Below are positions 37,409 to 49,299 of a stretch of DNA of 64,000 nt, in pieces (the first letter of the stretch is position 1; the number at the start of each line of letters is the position of its first letter). The stretch is taken from assembly GCA_034440635.1 (NCBI GenBank), contig JAOTON010000385.1:310001-374000 (forward strand), given 5' to 3'. The notes below the pieces were generated by a model. The model was given only the letters and a program-made list of their open reading frames with translations, was not told where the DNA came from and ran no database searches. The DNA is from Lepas anatifera. Its lineage: Eukaryota; Arthropoda; Thecostraca; Lepadidae. Both the position numbers and the translations under genes were made by a program.

Positions 37409-38427
37409 TTAACACGCGCCCCGCTGGGGGGGGCGAAATTCGCCCCCCTTGGTTTTTCCCGGATAGCTCAAAAACGAAGAGACGTAGAACAACGAAACTT
37501 ACGATACCTTATCCCTGATCAATTTTACACATCTGACAAAATTTTTAGTTAAGGTCATGTCAGGTCAAGGAGCTATTCAGGGTCAAGTGACCCGACCTCA
37601 AAACCTAAAATTAGGAGTTTGAAGCAGCGCCCAGGGAACATTAGCAAAGTGATCAGTTTGAAACTTCCACAATATGATAGGGTTATTGGGGTCTATAAAT
37701 CTGCTATCTCAGATTTTTGATATTGGTGACCTAAGGTGGGGTCAATTTTTTGGTCACCCCATTATAAGTCTATGGTGAAAAATAGAATGGGCTCGTTTTC
37801 AGGAAATACTGGATGGAAAAGGCTGAAAATCCTCAAACTGTCCATTCTTACTATCTATCTTGGCCACAGATTTGAGTTTTTGATCATCTGGCCTCTCAAA
37901 GGTCATATCAGGTCACGGGAGCAGAGAGTGATTGATTTGCCAATAACTTCTCGCTGAATTAAGACAAAGCTCCCATTTTGCTTGCATTGTGCTTATATTG
38001 TCACGGGGAATCGATTGATATGCAGCATGACCATACCAGGTCACTCTGTGACCCTAACCTAGGTCGAGGTCAGGTCATTTTGACCATTTGACCTAGCCAG
38101 GTCATATTATACATGATTCGATTCGCCGAGATGAGAGCAATCTAATGATGCATACAGATTTTCTCTAGCTCCCTTGAGGGCAGATCTAGAGAGGGAAACT
38201 TACACTGCTCTGTTGTAAGCCTAAGGAGCATTCTTTGACCTATGCTGACCTCAATTTTGACCTGATATAAATATTCTTCGTATGAATTCTCTTCGTCTTG
38301 TCAAGAGCTTTCGAACGCCTCCCGTAATTTTCCTCTAGCTTTCTTGGGGAACGAGATACGAAGGGGGCGAAAAACGCCCCCTCAGCGGGGCGCGTCATGC
38401 AAGGGACCCCAGCGGGGCGTGTGTTAA
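37409..38427 (+). mobile_element. Complete 1-kb TTAA-ended non-autonomous element
   Basis: The left end is TTAACACGCGCCCCGCTGGG and the right end (reverse complement) is TTAACACACGCCCCGCTGGG, with TTAA at 37409-37412 and 38424-38427. Both sides have a subterminal hairpin: arms GGGGGGCGAA/TTCGCCCCCC at 37428-37448, and GGGGGCG/CGCCCCC at 38363-38381. CCCGGATAGCTCAAAAACG follows the left hairpin. The interior has the same AGGTCA/TGACCT-rich layout as the 11879 copy but differs in sequence, so this is a separate subfamily. No transposase is present. Confidence 0.85.
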
Positions 38428-38530
38428 TTGTTGACCGACGTAGGTTGACTGGCAGCTGACTGGTGAGGGAGTGACCCGGTGCTTAGTGGGACGTTAAACT
38501 TTGGCTCCTAAACTAACAAGAACCATTCCT
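38428..38530 (+). repeat. Possible fragment of an old dispersed repeat
   Basis: GTGACCCGGTGCTTAGTGGG followed by ACGTTAAAC resembles words in dispersed repeats I have seen in marine invertebrate genomes. The related word GCTGCTTAGTGGTATCCTAA follows the 39515 repeat. Confidence 0.3.
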
Positions 38531-39514
38531 TGTGGGAGTTGCTCGTTCGGGTGGTGGGGTCGGGGTGTCTGTGACAAGTCCCTTGATGAATTTAGTGAGA
38601 CTCCAACTACAAAAAGCGAACTGGGAACTTACACAAAATTAAAAAAAAACATATCACCCTAAGTCGGCGTCAAATGCAGATATCGACTTCCGCAGCTAGC
38701 CCTGCCTAGTTCTTCAAATATACGCATCGAATGGTTTACGAGCCAGCTCAGAACAGGGGACTCCAACAGAGCGCTGTTAATGAAATTGTAGAGCAGTTCC
38801 AAATCAACAGTTACTGATGTGCGAACGCACAATCCTGCTTTGTCCGGCACTTTTTATGAATAAACATTTTACAGCCTGATAAATTGGAGTCTTTTGTTTT
38901 TCGCTTACGGGCCACCAGAAGCATGAATAGATCATATCATTGATAGCCTTCCAACCGTCATGGATGGCCTTTCGTCATTCACATGAATGCAAATCATATG
39001 CCAGATGTATCGATCGCCGATCATCATGAATGTTACATGGACAGCATTTACGCTGTAATATTCCAAATATGACATATTAGCGCACGTGAAGCGGATTCCT
39101 TTTGGCAGTTCGGCGGACTTTTGTATCGGCCAAACATTACAACATCACTTTAACATTTCAATCCATCAATCAAGTCAAGGAGCTGGTTTCCGCAGGTGGT
39201 CGCTCTGGTCTGTTTCCGGCACGGTCGCTCGGTTATGAAGAAGGGATGACATTTGTAGTCACGTGTTCACTGCAGATTGTAAGCACCGGCAACGTCTTGT
39301 CCAATATCGTTGCACTGCAGTGAGAAGCGCTCGTCAAATATGTACCTACCCGACAAAACTCAGCCGTAGGGGAGGTTTGTTCAGTATAGCTATTTAACGA
39401 TGAGACATGACACCATTTGGGATGAAATGGTGTCCATAAGGTAACGAAAACCTGAGAAGTGCAAACGATTATTATTCCAAATCAGCTTTAACGTAGACCC
39501 CATTGATAATTGTT
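38531..39514. other. Non-coding, no feature recognised
   Basis: AT-rich unique DNA without a recognisable gene. Confidence 0.4.
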
Positions 39515-39620
39515 GGGGTTTAACGACGCACCAACTGCCAGGGTCATACGGCGTCCAACTCCCCTTGAGGGATATTGCTCGAATTTAGCTGCTTAGTGGT
39601 ATCCTAACTCCAGCAGGACG
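39515..39620 (+). repeat. Dispersed repeat, copy 1 (TTTAACGACGCACCAACTGC)
   Basis: GTTTAACGACGCACCAACTG, CCAGGGTCATACGGCG and CCAACTC also occur at 42385-42450 with few changes. The family looks like an old SINE-type or other short interspersed repeat. I cannot assign it. Confidence 0.5.
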
Positions 39621-41440
39621 TCTGAAAAGTGAATTTGGAATGGTGTGGGACTCGCTGCATATGCAAAATTTATTATGTGGGCTGGGATCCTATTCCTGTC
39701 AGGGGCCCACCCCTCTTGTTTTTTCGAGATTTCTCCGAAACATTTAGAGATAGGCCTTTAAAACTTCTGGATCCTTCTTAAAACTAAATTAGACAGATTC
39801 ATTGAATGATTTGTAACAATATTCCTACCAGGGGCGGAATTCTGGCTCGATATTTAAAGAGCATTTAATTCGTAACACAAGTATTGTCGCGGCCAGTGCG
39901 TCCTTCGTTCAACGAAGCCGTCTGCAACAATTTTAAGAGCAGGTAAAATAATTCAATGCTAAGAATGAGATGTCAGGTGATACTTCATTTACATTTTCAT
40001 GAAATTTTTCACAGAAGCGGTTTCAGCAACTCGAAATGGGCGGTTTTATATGTAATTGGACTCTACTCTTGCAAAGTGAATAGACCGTTTATATGACAGA
40101 CGGGAGGGATAAACGTGGCCATACCAAACTCCCAACCCTATAGTATATTATAGTAAGACGCAATTAACGCGGACGGATTTTGTTATCGAGAGAGTTTTAG
40201 GCAGTGCAAGCGTATTTTAGCATACCAAGCGGGGACAAGGACAAGAATCCAACACCGAATAGAAAAAAACATCTATGGACGAATCAAAGACACAAAATAA
40301 TCCAGAGTTCGCCCCGCTAGTGTGGCATAGGCGTATAAAGATTGGAAAATATAAAAGATGGTTGGGGAGCCTATGTACATGTTTTTAGATATTGGCAATA
40401 TGCACTTTGTCCCTTCTTTCTTGCATCCGCATCTGATGTTTGACACTATACCATTTGTTTGTATTCGAAATTTGTCACGCATTATCTTACACTTGCTAAT
40501 ACTGCAACACACGTCGTAAAAGGTATAAACTTTGCCTTATAGTTCTGGCCCTGGATCCGCTAGCTAATTTTGAATTTACACATGACTGAAAGGTAGTAAA
40601 ATTAACCATTCATTATCTGTTAATTCTTACTAGTTTTGTGGAAATCAGACATTAGAACCAATACTTAGGGAGAATCTAAATAAAAGATCATATTTTGCAC
40701 ACCTTAGCGCACAATCTTTAAGATTCTGAAATTTTTTCTCTTGAAAATGCATTTCAGTGTGAGAAGAATCGACCGCATTTGAATTCGTAAACCATAGAGG
40801 TTAATTTGGAGATCTTAACAAGCCCGCATCTGTCTCACCCCTTGACCGGAATAGGGAAAGCCAGGAGTCTGACATGAATAGCGTTAAGGCTCAGATCGGG
40901 TTTTCCGAAAAACAGCTTGTCATTGTTTTCCACGAGTTTTCTAAATCTCGTGGGTCATGATTTTTCCATTGTTCCGGACCATGTTTTGAAACACCTTCTA
41001 GTATTACCCATAATATATCTGTTTTAGCGAGGATTTCAACCGTGCTAGCCACCAAAACAAGACAGAAAAGCCGACTGAACAAGACAAAAAAATTGTGTTC
41101 CATCTTATTGGCGACGAGGAGGGATATTGAGAAATCGAGAAATGAAAGCAAATTATATACATGTACGGCTTAAGCATTTTTGAAGTAGATAGCAATGCAC
41201 AGGAGGAATTCAGTCAATAGACCTAAAAACAACAGCTAGGGAAATAATCCAGGCTATTTTGACAAGTCGAAACAAATGTTCAAATATGCGATGATAACAT
41301 ATCCTGACTTATGAAAAGGATAAATCATTCCAGGAGGGTTAGGTAAACACTGACGAACATGGGTGAAAAAATGATCACGATCCTGATAGTTATAATTGTG
41401 AAAATTTCAGTGATGTTTCCAGAAACCGTATTAACTCATT
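39621..41440. other. Non-coding, AT-rich
   Basis: No gene, RNA or repeat is recognised. Short open frames on both strands only. Confidence 0.4.
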
Positions 41441-41583
41441 TGAGAGAAAGAGCAAGCGCAAGAGCAAGAGAGCGAGAGAAAGGGAGAGAGCCGAGAGAGA
41501 GACGAGAGAGAGAGAGAGCGAGAGAGAGAGAGAGAGAGCGAGGAGGAGAGCGAGAGAGAGCGGGAGAGAGAGCGAGAGAGCGA
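41441..41583. repeat. Imperfect GA-rich microsatellite
   Basis: (GA)n with regular GC interruptions (GAGCGAGAGA). It directly precedes the AT microsatellite. Confidence 0.9.
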
Positions 41584-41588
41584 TACAC

Positions 41589-41589
<1 letters not shown>

Positions 41590-41657
<68 letters not shown>
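41590..41657. repeat. (AT)n microsatellite
   Basis: A perfect AT dinucleotide run of about 68 bp, self-complementary and able to extrude a cruciform. Confidence 0.97.
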
Positions 41658-41659
<2 letters not shown>

Positions 41660-41999
41660 GTGCGGGAAACGCCTCCATTGTCCATTGGATTTTTACTTTT
41701 TGGTTGGCCCGTTCAAACCGACATCTCAAATAGAGGTTCTGTTGCGTCGCAGTGAGCCCGCAGCTTAGTGGAGTGAAAACAGAGCAGACAAAACTTGAAT
41801 TTAAGGAAAATATTGAAAAATGGGTGTCATTTTTGCCATGGAGTGCGTCTGCCCTACCTTCATTTCGTACAGGTACAAGGGTCTGTATGTTTGTACAGGT
41901 ACCAAGGTCATACAGGTCTGTATGAGGAAATAACAGTTTTTGAATCGACTCTACTGTTGAGGCACTCAATACCTAAACCAGTTCATTCAAACGGTTTCC
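41658..41999. other. Non-coding spacer
   Basis: Contains two short GTACAGGTAC-type words near 41870-41900. No gene is recognised. Confidence 0.35.
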
Positions 42000-42360
42000 C
42001 CTTTCAAGGCGCTCAACTAAATCATCCGTCTGAGAGCTCGGTATCACGGAACAGGATCGCACCTCCCGCGGCTTTAACAAGCAGCCTTGCCAGCGGTCTC
42101 AGTGCGTCCTGTCGGTCGGCCTGCTCCCCTCGCGCTCTGGGAGCACCGCCAACTAATCTGGGTCCCATCGCCAGCCTGCACTGCTGCTGCTTCAGGGGGC
42201 GGAGTCTGCGCCATATTTATCACGGCTCCGCGTATTGAATTATAAATTGAGTCGGCACCCGAACGCGCCTGCTCCCCGTGATGAACAGTACGTACGTGAC
42301 GTCACACTAGCACGCCCACACTGAACGAACGCACTCACAGTCTCAGTTCCTGCAGCGTAC
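42000..42360 (+). promoter_or_regulatory. CpG-rich segment with CRE palindrome, possible promoter or enhancer
   Basis: GC-rich and unique-looking. It contains a perfect CRE palindrome TGACGTCA at 42297-42304 with GTACGTACGTGACGTCACAC around it, and TCAGTT (initiator-like) near 42345. No coding sequence follows that I can recognise. The call rests on motif content alone. Confidence 0.25.
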
Positions 42361-42384
42361 GCTTCTGTAAGAATATAATTATTG

Positions 42385-42460
42385 CAGTTTAACGACGCAC
42401 CAACTGCCAAGGTTATACGGCGTTGCCAACTCTCATCCTGTTGGGAGGGAGTGAGAATAC
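42385..42460 (+). repeat. Dispersed repeat, copy 2 (TTTAACGACGCACCAACTGC)
   Basis: GTTTAACGACGCACCAACTG and CCAAGGTTATACGGCG match the copy at 39515 over about 45 bp, with the same downstream word CCAACTC. Confidence 0.5.
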
Positions 42461-44143
42461 GTTTGTCAGTAGCATTAAGATAATCTCATGTCTTCTTAGC
42501 CTTACATGGACTTTGTATTATATTTATTCAGATGGGTGAACATATCAGGGTCTGATCACGCTGTGACCCTGCTGCTGTGAGAGACTGAGGTAGATACTGA
42601 CCAAACGTAAGAGTGCATCCGGTTAAAGTTGTGAAAACAACGTTCTTTTTAAAGAAAATCAGCTAGAAGTGGGCACAGCTTGCCCGTCCGGGCCTGCAGC
42701 CTGTTTGGACTTCACCTTCTCCTTGATCATACTTACTTGATCATACTTGATCTCCTTTTGAGAGATAGGTATCGTGCAATTGCAATTTTATTCTACGTCT
42801 TTCGATTGAAGGGACATTTCTGGTGCTGCAGTATTTGTGGTTGCAGGCGTGGGAGCTGCATCAGAGCTGCAAAATATCTCAAATCTGTCGGGCACTTTCG
42901 AAAAAACCTCCAAATCTGTCGGGTGGTTAGGATAGGACTATTAAAATTGTCTAAAACCCATTCAATTGGTAAAATGTTACTACTCATTTTCCACATTCTT
43001 AATAGAAAATACTAAAATTAGCATAAAAAACTTCTAGTTTGGCACCAATGGATATCATTATACTTATGTTTGTGCTCTGATCATTATATGTGTGATATCC
43101 TTATTTTTCGTGTCTGAAGCCGCCTTTGGCAAATCTAAGTGGAATGACACAAGTCTATTAATTTTCAAAACTCTAGAACTGAGACTGTTCTTCGGGTTTT
43201 CAATTATCAGACTCGCTCAGGAAATTAACGTTATCGGCAGAAACCTATAACAAATTGAATACCTAACCACCAATTCTCATTTTCTGGAGTCACCATTGGT
43301 AAAGGAAATTTATTATTGGATGTAATTTGAGATTTGTGGACGTACAGCATACCAATAGTGAGTGTCAAAGTCAGCTCGACTGGTTCTTGAATAAGACTCG
43401 GTCTTGAATTCAGATGATTTAGGTCACAGGTGGAAATATACAATAACATGAAAAGCAGCCCCCTTTTTCAGTCCTCTGCAGCCGCCATTGACAAAAATGC
43501 TGCACTAGAATGAGAATAAGTGATATTTTGTTATTATGTTACATAGTCCAGCCCAGAATACTTAAAAATATAGTTTGCAATGGAAGAAAGCTGACCTGGT
43601 TCCCATACCATGCGGTTACTTATGCCAGCTTCTGCAGATTTTCATGATTTCAGTTTTTTGGAGGTGGGAGGGGGTAATTTGGAAGGAACCCCAAAATTTA
43701 TATATGGATTTTGCTCTGATGGCCAGACAAACAAGATTGGAGGGGTACTTTTTTGATATTCGAAAGTGTTTTTAAGGATCATGGCTACTTGTAGTTGAAT
43801 ACAAACATGTAATATTAGCTTTCCATGACTTTTAAATGCATGTTTACATGAAAATCCCAAATTTTGAAGCTGTTGGCTATTTCAAAGTTTTTCATGCATT
43901 GCCGTGCTCATTTCCATGAGGGTACGTGGTTTAGGATCTGATGTTCATGAGGCTAATAAATAACCTTAAGTCAGTTAGATAGTAAATGTCAAATAAATAT
44001 CATGTTTCCAAGGAAGTTTAGAGTAAAAGGAATGAGTAAAGGTTGCACTAGGCTGTGTTTTTGTTATATCTTTGTCCCTTGACATAGATCATAGGCATAT
44101 TTAGGTAAGTGAATAAAATGAAATGGGAGAAATAGTTTGGCAC
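42461..44143. other. Non-coding, AT-rich
   Basis: Short open frames only. The words AAATCTGTCGGGCACTTT and GAGCTGCA around 42860-42910 recur near 46615-46670 (AAATCTGTCGGGCACTTTTG), hinting at another dispersed repeat. Confidence 0.35.
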
Positions 44144-45378
44144 TTAACCCTATTTCCGTCAGGCTCCCGGCTACCCCTATTTCCGGCAGGGGGGCAATAT
44201 CGGCCCCTAAGATCTCGTAATCTAACCGGCCGATTTTGAAAATTCAAAGTGCTATAGATTCCCCTGACGCTAAACTTTATTTTGAAAAAGAAAATTTCAA
44301 AATTTTGATTTTTAAGGAGAAAGTCGTGCAAAATATACAATTTTTGTGTATTTTTTAGATTTTCCATAACCCTTGTCTCTGTTGTACGATTTTCACAAAA
44401 CTAGTTCAGATTTACAAATAATTGACCCAAAATTGTCATATACTCGAGTTACGCAAAATTCGAAATTCAATGGCAGTTCCAGGACCAGGACTATGAGGGG
44501 AAATATATACAACCTAAAAGTTTTTGTTACGCGGATTAGAAGCCGTGATATACTGCTTGGCATCTTTGACACATAAATAAATGAAAAAAGTGAAAACTCA
44601 TCGGGGCGGATGCAGTAAGGTAAAACAGTGGGGTAAAATACATCCCAACAATATGCGAGTGGTATGCATGAGTATATTAGTCCCTCGACTAGTTGAAATT
44701 TATTTCTGATAATTTTTACCCTCCCTGGCAGCTCTGGGAAAGGGGGTGACATAGGCGGATCAAGGACTCTCGTCGTGGGGGGCGGGTGGGGGTGATTGGA
44801 AACACATTTTTAATATACAACGATATTGAGTCGCGGCGGTGATACTGGCTGGGAATATGCATTTTGAAAATGTGTAGTGACTGGACACGCCTCTGGTAAT
44901 CTAGAATTTGGTTATAACTATTTTGAATTTTCATATACCCAATTGTATTCGCCCTGGCACGGCTGTAAGCAGTCTTCTCACTTACTAACGTTTAGTCCTT
45001 CTTGATAACATTCCCCCATTTTGAACTGCTGTAACCGCCCCTGATGAATACAAATAGTGACAATTGTGAATGCACTATCATCTCACATAAAAAATGATAT
45101 AATAAAACCATATAACTGGTATCAGGATCAGCAGAGACGGCTTCCTTTTACAAAGAACCCATCGCATACGATAATACTTGGTTTGTGGATAGAACCTCCC
45201 CAAAAACCCAGCCATAGCTCCGCCCCTGTAAATATATAATATTGACAATTTCAGAAAACCTGCCTGTACTAGTTTTAGGAAAAGTCAGGAAGTTTCAAGT
45301 TCTATCGCAAGCCGTTTCGGAGATATTCTTGAAAAACCTTGGGGGGCAATATTAGCCCCCTGCCGGAAATAGGGTTAA
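44144..45378 (+). mobile_element. Complete 1.2-kb TTAA-ended element with CCCTATTTCCG termini
   Basis: Left end TTAACCCTATTTCCGTCAGG and right end CCGGAAATAGGGTTAA, with TTAA at 44144-44147 and 45375-45378. The left terminal motif CCCTATTTCCG is present twice (44148 and about 44174). Subterminal hairpins are GGGGC/GCCCC at 44191-44207 and GGGGGC/GCCCCC at 45342-45360. The interior is AT-rich, unlike the AGGTCA-rich relatives, and contains no transposase frame. A CCC(T)-starting terminus beside TTAA fits piggyBac elements well. Confidence 0.8.
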
Positions 45379-46318
45379 AACACAAATTAATGTGGAAAGG
45401 TGAAGAGTTTTGTTTCTTTGGCATCTACAAATCCACTGATGAAGGTATGCAACTTTTGTGGTTAATTCTGGACAAACAGGCATTGGATTTAAAAGAAGAC
45501 GGAAGGGAAAATCAAATGTTCTTGTCTAATTTGACCAGTCTGCTGGTAAAATTCATTTTTCCCTTATTAATATCATTTAAAATTATTGATCAACAGTGAG
45601 CATAACATACTGTGTGGAAATAAATGTAAGCTGCCGAAATTACAACGAACACCACATCGCTTACTTGTTTGTTTTTCCCACACTGTTCTGATCTGCCCGC
45701 TGTTTGATCCATGCTTCAAAACGACCTCATTGACCAAAACCGCTGTTCCTGAACTTGCAGGGCAGCCCAGAATGCTTGATTCGCTGATGCTTCTTAAAAA
45801 ACGTTTTTCGCCAAAATACCCACACCCTCAAATCCACATTTAAGCTTGACACGGGACGGTGGAAGGGGCTTCAGCTTAATCGGAGCCATTTATCAGCCCT
45901 TCAACTATGGACGATGAAATCCAGGCTCAACCAGTTTACTCAAGATGTATACCAAAGTAATGCAAGAGAAACATAATCAAAACACAACCTTGCAACGTAT
46001 TGCCTCCACCACACCACGGGATTCTAGGGCCTTGGCCTCCGCCATATCCACAACGCAACACACCAAACCACAGGGCTGCTTTTCAAACCAAAGATACCTT
46101 TTACACCGGCTTTGCCGCAAGGCCGCTGTTCAAACAGCGCCCTTGCGGCAGCGTTGAGCGTACTTCAAACGAAGGAAACGAAGGAAAAACTGTTTTGCCT
46201 GTCTAAAGGCCTTTACAGCGGCCTGTCGGACCAAGCTGTCGCGTGCTATGGAATACAAATCGGGCCCGACAGGCCGGTGAGGAATTTTTCCAGCAGAGGA
46301 TTTTCTGGGTGACGTTTA
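45379..46318. other. Non-coding, no feature recognised
   Basis: Unique-looking. Bases 46100-46280 have alternating GCCGC/GCGGC words able to pair with each other. No gene is recognised. Confidence 0.35.
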
Positions 46319-46433
46319 AAGACCCTCTGCACATAAGGCCCTCTATTAAGGTCCCTCGATTCTAAGTCCTCGAAAGACCCTCTGTGCATAAGGCCCTCTA
46401 TTCAAAGGTCCCTCGATTCATAAGTCCCTCCAT
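46319..46433. repeat. Two tandem copies of a ~57-bp unit
   Basis: AAGACCCTCTGCACATAAGG and AAGACCCTCTGTGCATAAGG begin two adjacent copies, each continuing CCCTCTATT, GGTCCCTCGATTC and TAAGTCC. Confidence 0.8.
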
Positions 46434-48778
46434 TTTCCATCGGTTCTTGCCGCACTGGCTTGATATGGGAGAGGTGCAAATTCATGAAAAAACTTGTTGA
46501 GTGAAAGAGGTGACAATTCTAATATTGAGTTTTTAGAACAAAAATATTTTCTGTTTCCTTTCAAGATTTTTTTCACAGATTGTAAGATCTGTCGCAGGAC
46601 CATACCGTGCCCTAAAATCTGTCGGGCACTTTTGACCGGCCCGACTTTTGAGCTCTGAGCTGCATTTTGCAGTTTTAAAGATGATTCTGTGCTGCCTGTC
46701 GCAGCGTTTGCAGGATGCGCCTCTGCACCTGGAGAACCGCCTGCTCGGCGAGGGGTGGACGCGGAGACTGCTGCTGCTGCTGGTTTCCACTCTGAATACA
46801 CGCTTATTTTTCTGCAAACAGAGCTTTGAGAGACAGCATAAGATCAAAAGACTTTGCCATCATCTACAAGATTGCTTCTTCAGTTCTAAAAACATTAGAA
46901 AGGAGCCACATGTCCTTTTATCTTAGATTAACAATTAAAAGTAACTCACAATGTTTAATTTCCTTACCACAAACAGGCGAAAACAGTTCCGTCCATCAGG
47001 AAAGTGAGAGCACGTGAGTCTGACCGGGCCGCTGGATCTACACCTGCCCCGGGGCACACCGGCAGATAATGACATGGTGTGTAATCACAAACACGCCAAC
47101 CGCCGCCCGAGCTCATAGTCAACAAACGCCCAGCCCGGCGGGCCGCTTCGAGGACTGACCGACCCGGTCGGTCCCCTGATACCCCACCATCTCGTCATCG
47201 ACCACCCCATCGAGGTCTGGGGTCATACTGTTCTTGAGCTTTGGGTGGTCGATTCCGGAGCGCTCCCGAAAGCGGATGATCTAGAAATCCACTGGATAGA
47301 CGCAAGAGAGCAGGTTGAATCTAGAACGATTTCGTTGTTAGCCAGAAGTAGCTACAGCATTTAACACTACACAGTGCTGGGACTACCTCCGGTCCGAACG
47401 CTGTGCGCCTTACAAGCCTACGGGACACCCAACCGGTCCTCCCCACCCCGATTTCCACCCATGACTGTGACTTTCTGACGTGCCCGTAAGCCCTCTATTG
47501 CTACACGTTCTTAACTGCAAGTCAATGATAACTCAAATTAATAGAAGTGTTTGTTTCACTAAACTGTTAAACAAACAGTGATCAGCAGAAGTGGCATGAC
47601 GTTTGTACGTGTTTGCGACTGTGACCAGGGCTAATTATTCACATATTCTAACTACCGCGGTGCGTTATTTTCTTCGCAAAGAAATTGAAAACTCGATATC
47701 CCCAAGAAGCATAAATATGCCTTTCAATGCATGCAGATGAGCATGCATTCAATGATTAGACATGTGTTCGGTGCATATAGATCCCAAATAAATACATGAA
47801 AATGCAGTAAGAAATTTGTATCATATCACCTCTTACTACCTCCGCACCCGCTGGTTTCTCTCTTTGTATCCCCTTATTCTCCCTGCACCAAATATGAAAA
47901 GTTGGAACTATCATCGCGTTTCCAAAGTGAAAAGCCCCACTGCCTTTTGTGGAGCGCCAGTTGGCGACTATCGAACAGACGCAACTATATCCCGCTTCCC
48001 TTCTGTGAAGGTGGGAGTGATGGCACCAATAATACGCTCGCCATCCAACTCACGTAAATTCGCCGCAGTGCTTGCTACCACCACCATTTCATACATGTAA
48101 ACCCCACGATAATACGCTTTATCACCATTCATGATCGCAGTGCACAGAACGCTTACATGGAGCTCTATTTGCCATGGTCTCCAAAATCATAGATCATCCG
48201 GCTTCGCGCTCCCCTGGCACTGACGGCACCGCCTATCGATTCCAAATTAGATCCATTTATGGGTGCGCTCTTTCAGTCGGCCGCAGTGGCGCGAAAGGCG
48301 GTGCTGGTTGGCGGCGGCGCGCTTTGTTGGCGCGCTTTTTTCGGCGCGCCACGGCGGCCCGGAATCGGCGGCCAGCCGTCAGGTGGCTTTTAGGCGCGCA
48401 CAATACAAACGCCGGCCGAAGGGCTGCGCTTCAATGGCGGCGTAAAGTCGACAATCATGGTGGTGGAGGATTTGCCGTCCGCTCTGGTACAGGCGGTGCC
48501 GTCAAAGGCTGCTGCGAGCCCTCGATGACGGCTGACGGTGGCGTCAGCTCCGCTGTCCGCGGCCGCCGACGGCGCGTGCTGCTGCTAACGACGTCAGCGA
48601 CGGGGCCGGGCCCGCCGCGACGACGCAGAGCGCTTGTTAATCGCCATTCGTAGTTTATGTTGGAATGTCTACTCTCTTTCCTTGCTAGAGGGAAAAGGAT
48701 GAACGTGAGAGCACTAAATTGAAACACACCCTACTAAATGTGTGTCATGTAAATTTTCAACCACAAAGCAGGCAAAGG
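46434..48778. other. Non-coding; GC-rich island at 48200-48640
   Basis: No recognised gene. The GC-rich island has many GGCGCGC words and is open for 159 codons on + without domain similarity. It may be regulatory. Bases 47020-47240 are also GC-rich. Confidence 0.35.
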
Positions 48779-49299
48779 ATAAAGCATAGGCCGACAGGCC
48801 CGTTAACAGGCAACAAATAAACTATAGGACGACAGGCCTGTCAACAGGCAACGAATGAAGTATAGGACGACAGGCCTCTCAACAGGCAACGAATAAAGTA
48901 TAGGACGACAGGCCTGTCAACAGGCAACGAATAAAGTGTAGGGACGACAGGCCTGTCAACAGGCAACGAATGAAGTATAGGACGACAGGCCTGTCAACAG
49001 GCAACGAATGAAGTATAGGACGACAGGCCTGTCAACAGGCAACGAATGAAGTATAGGACGACAGGCCTGTCAACAGGCAACGAATAAAGTATAGGACGAC
49101 AGGCCTGTCAACAGGCAACGAATAAAGTATAGGACGACAGGCCCGTCAACAGGCAACGAATAAAGTATAGGACGACAGGCCCGTCAACAGGCAACGAATA
49201 AAGTATAGGACGACAGGCCTGTCAACAGGCAACGAATAAAGTATAGGACGACAGGCCTGTCAACAGGCAACGAATAAAGTGTAGGACGACAGGCGCGGC
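48779..49299. repeat. 38-bp satellite, 13 full copies, self-complementary unit
   Basis: The anchor word GACAGGC recurs at 48793, 48831, 48869, 48907, 48946, 48984, 49022, 49060, 49098, 49136, 49174, 49212, 49250 and 49288. All steps are 38 bp except one of 39 caused by an extra G. Most units hold the perfect 12-bp palindrome GACAGGCCTGTC, followed by AACAGGC, which offers a second pairing partner for GCCTGTC. The two ends of the array are the most diverged units. The array stops abruptly in GC-rich DNA. Confidence 0.97.

Noticed and set aside
48779..49299. CRISPR array
   Set aside because: The units are contiguous 38-bp satellite copies without unique spacers, in an animal genome.
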